From NCBI GenBank assembly GCA_015486915.1, contig WFQS01000546.1, forward strand, positions 1-8,373: 8,373 nt of DNA, in the 5' to 3' direction. The DNA is from Desulfobacteraceae bacterium. Lineage in GTDB: Bacteria > Desulfobacterota > Desulfobacteria > Desulfobacterales > Desulfobacteraceae. Shown here in pieces: positions 5,953-8,373 of the stretch (within the stretch, counting starts at the first letter, position 1; each line of letters begins with the position of its first letter). The notes under the pieces were generated by a model. It was not told the DNA's origin, searched no databases, and worked only from the letters and a program-made list of their open reading frames with translations. The position numbers and the translations under genes were made by a program.

Positions 5953-6420
5953 ATGATGGCAGAAAACATATTGATACCGTATAATTTTACCATAAATGAT
6001 AAAAAATCAATTGGTTTTGTGAAACACGGGTATGGCAATGCTGAAAAGGCAAAAATCACATTGTTTCATGCGTACAGTCCTGTCCCTGTGATTGATACGC
6101 GTAATAATCCGATTATGGAAAAAATCACACGCCAGACTTCCTATCTGAGGACACTCCAGAAGGAACATAAAAATGCTCTGTTTGAAGTACGGCAGGAAAT
6201 GATAGATATGGGGTTCGACGGTGATAATATAAACTGCATATTTACTCCTCTAAAGGAGGATATTGTTATTGATATTATTAAATTTACAGAATCTCAGAAA
6301 ATAAATGTGATAGTGCTGAACAGAAACCCCGGTAATATTCTCAATTATTTCAGCAGGAGTACATCTAAAAGACTTATCCAGTATTTCAGCAGGGAAGTTG
6401 AGATACATGTTGTCAATTGA
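5953..6420 (+). CDS. UspA-family universal stress protein with degenerate nucleotide-binding loop
   Basis: This is a single-domain UspA-fold cytoplasmic protein of 155 aa, the usual size. The fold is recognised from the start ENILIPYNFTINDKKSI, the strand KITLFHAYSP at about residues 34-43, a long charged helix, DIVIDIIKFTESQKINVIVLNR, and the C-terminal SKRLIQYFSREVEIHVVN, which matches the usual end SV-x-E-x-VLRHAPCPVLVV. The family's ATP loop G-x2-G-x9-G-[ST] is replaced by NRNPGNILNYFSRSTSK, with the expected glycines as Asn, Pro and Arg, so ATP binding is doubtful. AAGGGGG (5945-5951) precedes two consecutive ATGs at 5953 and 5956; spacing slightly favours the second. A GAF-domain gene follows on the same strand with no clear terminator between. 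A TATAAT hexamer lies at 5928-5933, but no good -35 element was seen. Confidence 0.85.
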   Translation: MMAENILIPYNFTINDKKSIGFVKHGYGNAEKAKITLFHAYSPVPVIDTRNNPIMEKITRQTSYLRTLQKEHKNALFEVRQEMIDMGFDGDNINCIFTPLKEDIVIDIIKFTESQKINVIVLNRNPGNILNYFSRSTSKRLIQYFSREVEIHVVN

Positions 6421-6546
6421 ATTAATGGATTATTAACTGCTGCAGGATTAAAATTTTGATGGAATCCGGGTCAAAAAGAAGGAGTTACATTTCTATCCAT
6501 CATGGCCCGTTGTAAAGAGTGTTACATAAAAAAACAGGAGATAATT

Positions 6547-7098
6547 ATGCCAAGCAATCATAAAATAGGTCTTGAAGAGTATAGATTAATACTGGAAACA
6601 GCATTTGAAGCAAACAATCCAATTATACTTGGTTCCCAGGTAACCAATCTCATCGTTACAACCATGGAAGTCAAGGGGGCCAGTATCTTTGTTGTCAATC
6701 CCAAAACGGAAGAACTGGAAATACTTGCCACTGAGGGATTGAGCATGTCCTACGTCAACAAAGGCCCAATACTTGTTGATAAAAGCATTAAACTTGCATC
6801 AAATCTTAAACCTGTTATCATTCCGGATATTAAGAACAGCAATCTTTTGCAATACCCTGAAAAAGCTGAAAGAGAAGGTATCAGGGCGATAATATCCCTA
6901 CCTGTTAATGTCAGGGGGAAAATTATTGGAGCAATGAGGATATATCATTCTGAACCCTGGAATATTTCAGAAGAGGAACTGTCATATTTAAAACTCTTAA
7001 CAAAAAGCCTTGGAATGGAGCTTAAATATTTCAGGCTCTCTTCAGTGATTCAAAGCACAAGGGATATGCTTGATGAAATTCACCCCATATGGCTTTAG
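6547..7098 (+). CDS. Stand-alone GAF-domain protein
   Basis: This is a small signalling or sensory protein made almost entirely of one GAF domain. From the ATG at 6547 it is 183 aa. CAGGAG at 6535-6540 lies six bases upstream, which favours this start over the in-frame ATG at 6502 that has no Shine-Dalgarno sequence at proper distance. GAF features are a first helix YRLILETAFEANNPIILG (about 12-29), the strands GASIFVV and LEILATEGL, PVIIPDI at 89-95, GIRAIISLPVNVRGKIIGAMRIYH at 111-134, and the closing helix SEEELSYLKLLTKSLGMEL at 141-159. No output domain (histidine kinase, GGDEF, HTH) is present, and no Cys or His stands out as a chromophore or metal ligand. The ligand and partner are unknown. 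It may be co-transcribed with the stress-protein gene 126 bp upstream. Confidence 0.85.
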   Translation: MPSNHKIGLEEYRLILETAFEANNPIILGSQVTNLIVTTMEVKGASIFVVNPKTEELEILATEGLSMSYVNKGPILVDKSIKLASNLKPVIIPDIKNSNLLQYPEKAEREGIRAIISLPVNVRGKIIGAMRIYHSEPWNISEEELSYLKLLTKSLGMELKYFRLSSVIQSTRDMLDEIHPIWL

Positions 7099-7120
7099 AA
7101 TTAAGGCTTAGAATACAATT

Positions 7121-7160
7121 GCAAAAAATGCATTGTATGCGGAAAAAATGCATTATACTA
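7121..7160 (+). repeat. Two tandem 20-nt near-identical units
   Basis: Units 7121-7140 and 7141-7160 agree at 15 of 20 positions and share AAAAAATGCATT. The first unit also forms the right half of the hairpin at 7113-7138. The repeat lies just past the GAF stop codon. Confidence 0.6.
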
Positions 7161-7261
7161 CCAGTTTTCACATACTGTCAGTTTCCACAATTTTTACTAC
7201 AAAGTGGAAAAGTACTAAAACAGTCAATCGATAAATGTGGTTCAGGTATAGACTTTTTTTG

Positions 7262-7317
7262 CCCGACATCCTGATTTCTTCACTTACACGTGTAAAAAAA
7301 AGATTCAGGATGTCGGG
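7262..7317. repeat. 56-nt inverted repeat with inner palindrome
   Basis: CCCGACATCCTGA (7262-7274) and TCAGGATGTCGGG (7305-7317) are perfect 13-bp inverted repeats. Inside them TCTT (7277-7280) pairs with AAGA (7300-7303), and TTACACGTGTAA (7284-7295) is a perfect 12-bp palindrome. A strong cruciform or RNA hairpin is therefore possible on either strand. Neither side has a proper T tract after the stem, so a classical terminator is not well supported. The layout would also fit a small palindromic dispersed element. Confidence 0.75.
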
Positions 7318-7353
7318 ATGAATTATAGATCCGGTATCGAATTGAAACAATAA

Positions 7354-7387
7354 ATAAAAAAAGGGCAGAATTTTAAATTAATCCCTT
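7354..7387 (-). terminator. Intrinsic terminator overlapping the end of the Bax-inhibitor gene
   Basis: On the minus strand AAGGG (7387-7383) pairs with CCCTT (7365-7361), with an inner AATT/AATT pairing, followed by a T-rich run continuing to ATTT. The stem begins inside the last codons of the gene. The GC part is short, so the strength is uncertain. Confidence 0.5.
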
Positions 7388-8085
7388 GAAACACCGAAAA
7401 TCTGCAAAAGCATTATAAAAAGATTAATGAAATCAAGATAAAGGGCCAGGGCTCCCATGATCGCACCTTTTCTCACCATGGCTCCGCTTGCATTTTCGGG
7501 CTGGGTAAGGGCCATCTGTTTCAGTTTTTGCGTATCATACGCGGTTAATCCAACAAAGACAACAACGCCTATATAGGATATGATCATATTCATCCCGGGA
7601 CTTCTCAAAAACATATTTACAACGCTTGCAATGATGATTCCAAACAACCCCATGATCATAAATCCTCCCATGGATGTAAGATCACGTTTTGTCACCATGC
7701 CGTAAACACTGCACACGGCAAAGGTAAGTGCACAGGTGAAAAATGTGGAGGCAATGGAACTGCTTGTGTAAATAATAAAAATAGATGAAAGGGTAACCCC
7801 GTTAAGTATTGAATATACCACAAATAAAGTCGTTGCCGTTGAGGCCTTGATTTTCTGCACTCTGGCACTGAGATAAAAAACAAGTCCAAGCTCACCAAAA
7901 ATAATCCCGTAAAATACCATCCTGTTGCCAAAAATCATTTGAAGCATGGTCTCGCTGTGCGCAATGTAAAATGCTGTAAAACCGGTAAGACCAAGACCTA
8001 TTGCCATCCAGTTATAAACGCTCATGATAAAAGAATTGACTCTGGCAATGGAGCCCTGTCGGTTAACTGATGAAGAAACATTCAT
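7378..8085 (-). CDS. Bax inhibitor-1 (BI-1/YccA/YbhL) family seven-helix membrane protein
   Basis: This is an inner-membrane protein of 235 aa, typical for bacterial BI-1/TMBIM members. Some members are pH-sensitive calcium-leak channels, and others modulate membrane proteases such as FtsH. Seven hydrophobic segments are visible at about residues 22-42, 56-73, 82-106, 111-130, 138-159, 166-182 and 208-231. The family signature GLTAYDTQKLK lies at 179-189, and LYLDFINLFIMLLQIFG at 215-231. Asp184 and Asp218 sit where the di-aspartyl pH sensor lies in Bacillus YetJ (Asp171, Asp195), with a longer loop between them as in YccA-type proteins. The start is well supported: AGGAGG (8094-8099) lies eight bases from the ATG. 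The polar N-terminus (about 20 residues, MNVSSSVNRQGS) is normal for the family. The gene is a single transcription unit that converges on the GAF gene. Confidence 0.93.
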   Translation of the reverse strand: MNVSSSVNRQGSIARVNSFIMSVYNWMAIGLGLTGFTAFYIAHSETMLQMIFGNRMVFYGIIFGELGLVFYLSARVQKIKASTATTLFVVYSILNGVTLSSIFIIYTSSSIASTFFTCALTFAVCSVYGMVTKRDLTSMGGFMIMGLFGIIIASVVNMFLRSPGMNMIISYIGVVVFVGLTAYDTQKLKQMALTQPENASGAMVRKGAIMGALALYLDFINLFIMLLQIFGVSRD

Positions 8086-8109
8086 TTTCCAAACCTCCTG
8101 TTTATAAAT

Positions 8110-8139
8110 TCTATAAATATGATTAAAGATTCATGTTAA
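8110..8139 (-). promoter_or_regulatory. Candidate promoter of the Bax-inhibitor gene
   Basis: On the minus strand TTAACA (8134-8139) and TATAGA (8110-8115) are 18 bp apart, and a start about 7 bp further would give a short leader carrying the AGGAGG site. The match is moderate in an AT-rich background. Confidence 0.35.
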
Positions 8140-8160
8140 ACAATATATATTCATTTAACT

Positions 8161-8260
8161 CCCAAAATTACTGCGTTGGGTGAAATTTGTAATCCTCGAA
8201 ATACTAAATGTACTAAATATATTACTTAAGGTTAAAATTTTCATCCGCCTTGTACTTGAG
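8161..8260. repeat. Imperfect inverted-repeat element upstream of the Bax-inhibitor gene
   Basis: GGGTGAAATTTGTAATCC (8178-8195) is matched on the opposite strand by GGATGAAAATTTTAACC (from 8246-8230) with small indels. A short hairpin CCCAA/TTGGG (8161-8165, 8176-8180) borders it on the left. Between the arms TACTAAAT occurs twice with a 9-bp period (8202-8209, 8211-8218). No coding frame is seen. The arrangement fits a degenerate dispersed palindromic repeat. Confidence 0.45.
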
Positions 8261-8373
8261 AAAATGTTCATGTTTTTGTTCAGGCATTAACTATTTGAAT
8301 GAACCCCTTTAGATTAAGAATAGATAAAATATAACACAATATCCGTTCATTTCAAGAAAATTTGATACAAAAA
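8261..8373. other. Right-edge intergenic sequence
   Basis: No gene is visible. TTGAATGAAC (8295-8304) and GTTCATTTCAA (8345-8355) form an imperfect inverted pair with one bulge, 40 bp apart. The rest is AT-rich and featureless to me. Confidence 0.4.

Larger units (their letters stand above)
7099..7377. other. Repeat-rich spacer between convergent GAF and Bax-inhibitor genes
   Basis: This 279-bp region has no supported gene. It holds a hairpin ATACAAT-t-GCA/TGC-ATTGTAT (7113-7138), a tandem near-repeat (7121-7160), two related words CAGTTTTCACAT (7162-7173) and CAGTTTCCACAA (7180-7191), an inverted pair TTTCCAC/GTGGAAA (7182-7188 and 7204-7210), a long inverted repeat (7262-7317), and the Bax-inhibitor gene terminator (7354-7387). 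Confidence 0.75.

Noticed and set aside
7262..7317. Integron attC site
   Set aside because: The arms lack the RYYYAAC and GTTRRRY core boxes, and no integrase or cassette genes are near.
7247..7329. TATAGA on both sides of the inverted repeat as a target-site duplication
   Set aside because: The copies (7247-7252 and 7324-7329) are not directly adjacent to the arms, and a 6-mer match in AT-rich DNA is expected by chance.

Overview
The window looks like ordinary chromosome from an AT-rich Gram-negative bacterium. A lipoprotein with an LpoA-like layout, an arabinose-5-phosphate isomerase of the LPS/KDO pathway, and a long-form phosphofructokinase with a Gly/Lys active-site pair together suggest a Desulfobacterota (sulfate-reducer-like) lineage. 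That assignment is inference from gene style and was not checked against a database.

Left part (1-4776). The 3' half of miaA (tRNA dimethylallyltransferase) enters from the left edge on the plus strand. It is followed by a 612-residue outer-membrane-type lipoprotein with a TPR-like region and a periplasmic-binding-protein fold, resembling penicillin-binding protein activators. Facing it on the minus strand is a two-gene unit, kdsD/kpsF then a 6-phosphofructokinase. The lipoprotein and phosphofructokinase genes meet tail to tail and overlap by 11 bp.

Middle (4777-5952). A 369-bp spacer holds a candidate kdsD promoter, the second copy of a structured repeat whose first copy lies between miaA and the lipoprotein gene, and a 15-bp-stem terminator. 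That terminator ends a single minus-strand gene for a small antibiotic-biosynthesis-monooxygenase (ABM) fold protein. The 480-bp AT-rich region beyond it holds a short coding-like remnant and an ATTGTTA box array.

Right part (5953-8373). A divergent UspA-type stress protein and a stand-alone GAF-domain protein form a likely plus-strand pair. A convergent seven-helix Bax-inhibitor-1 family membrane protein follows on the minus strand. The spacer between them carries a 56-nt inverted repeat and a short tandem repeat. A second imperfect inverted-repeat element lies upstream of the Bax-inhibitor gene.

The genes are mostly housekeeping (tRNA modification, cell wall and LPS precursors, glycolysis) plus a small group of stress and signalling genes. 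I found no mobile-element gene, CRISPR array, rRNA or tRNA. The least explained content is non-coding: the paired hairpin repeat (494-578 and 4955-5038), the 7262-7317 inverted repeat, and the 8161-8260 element.
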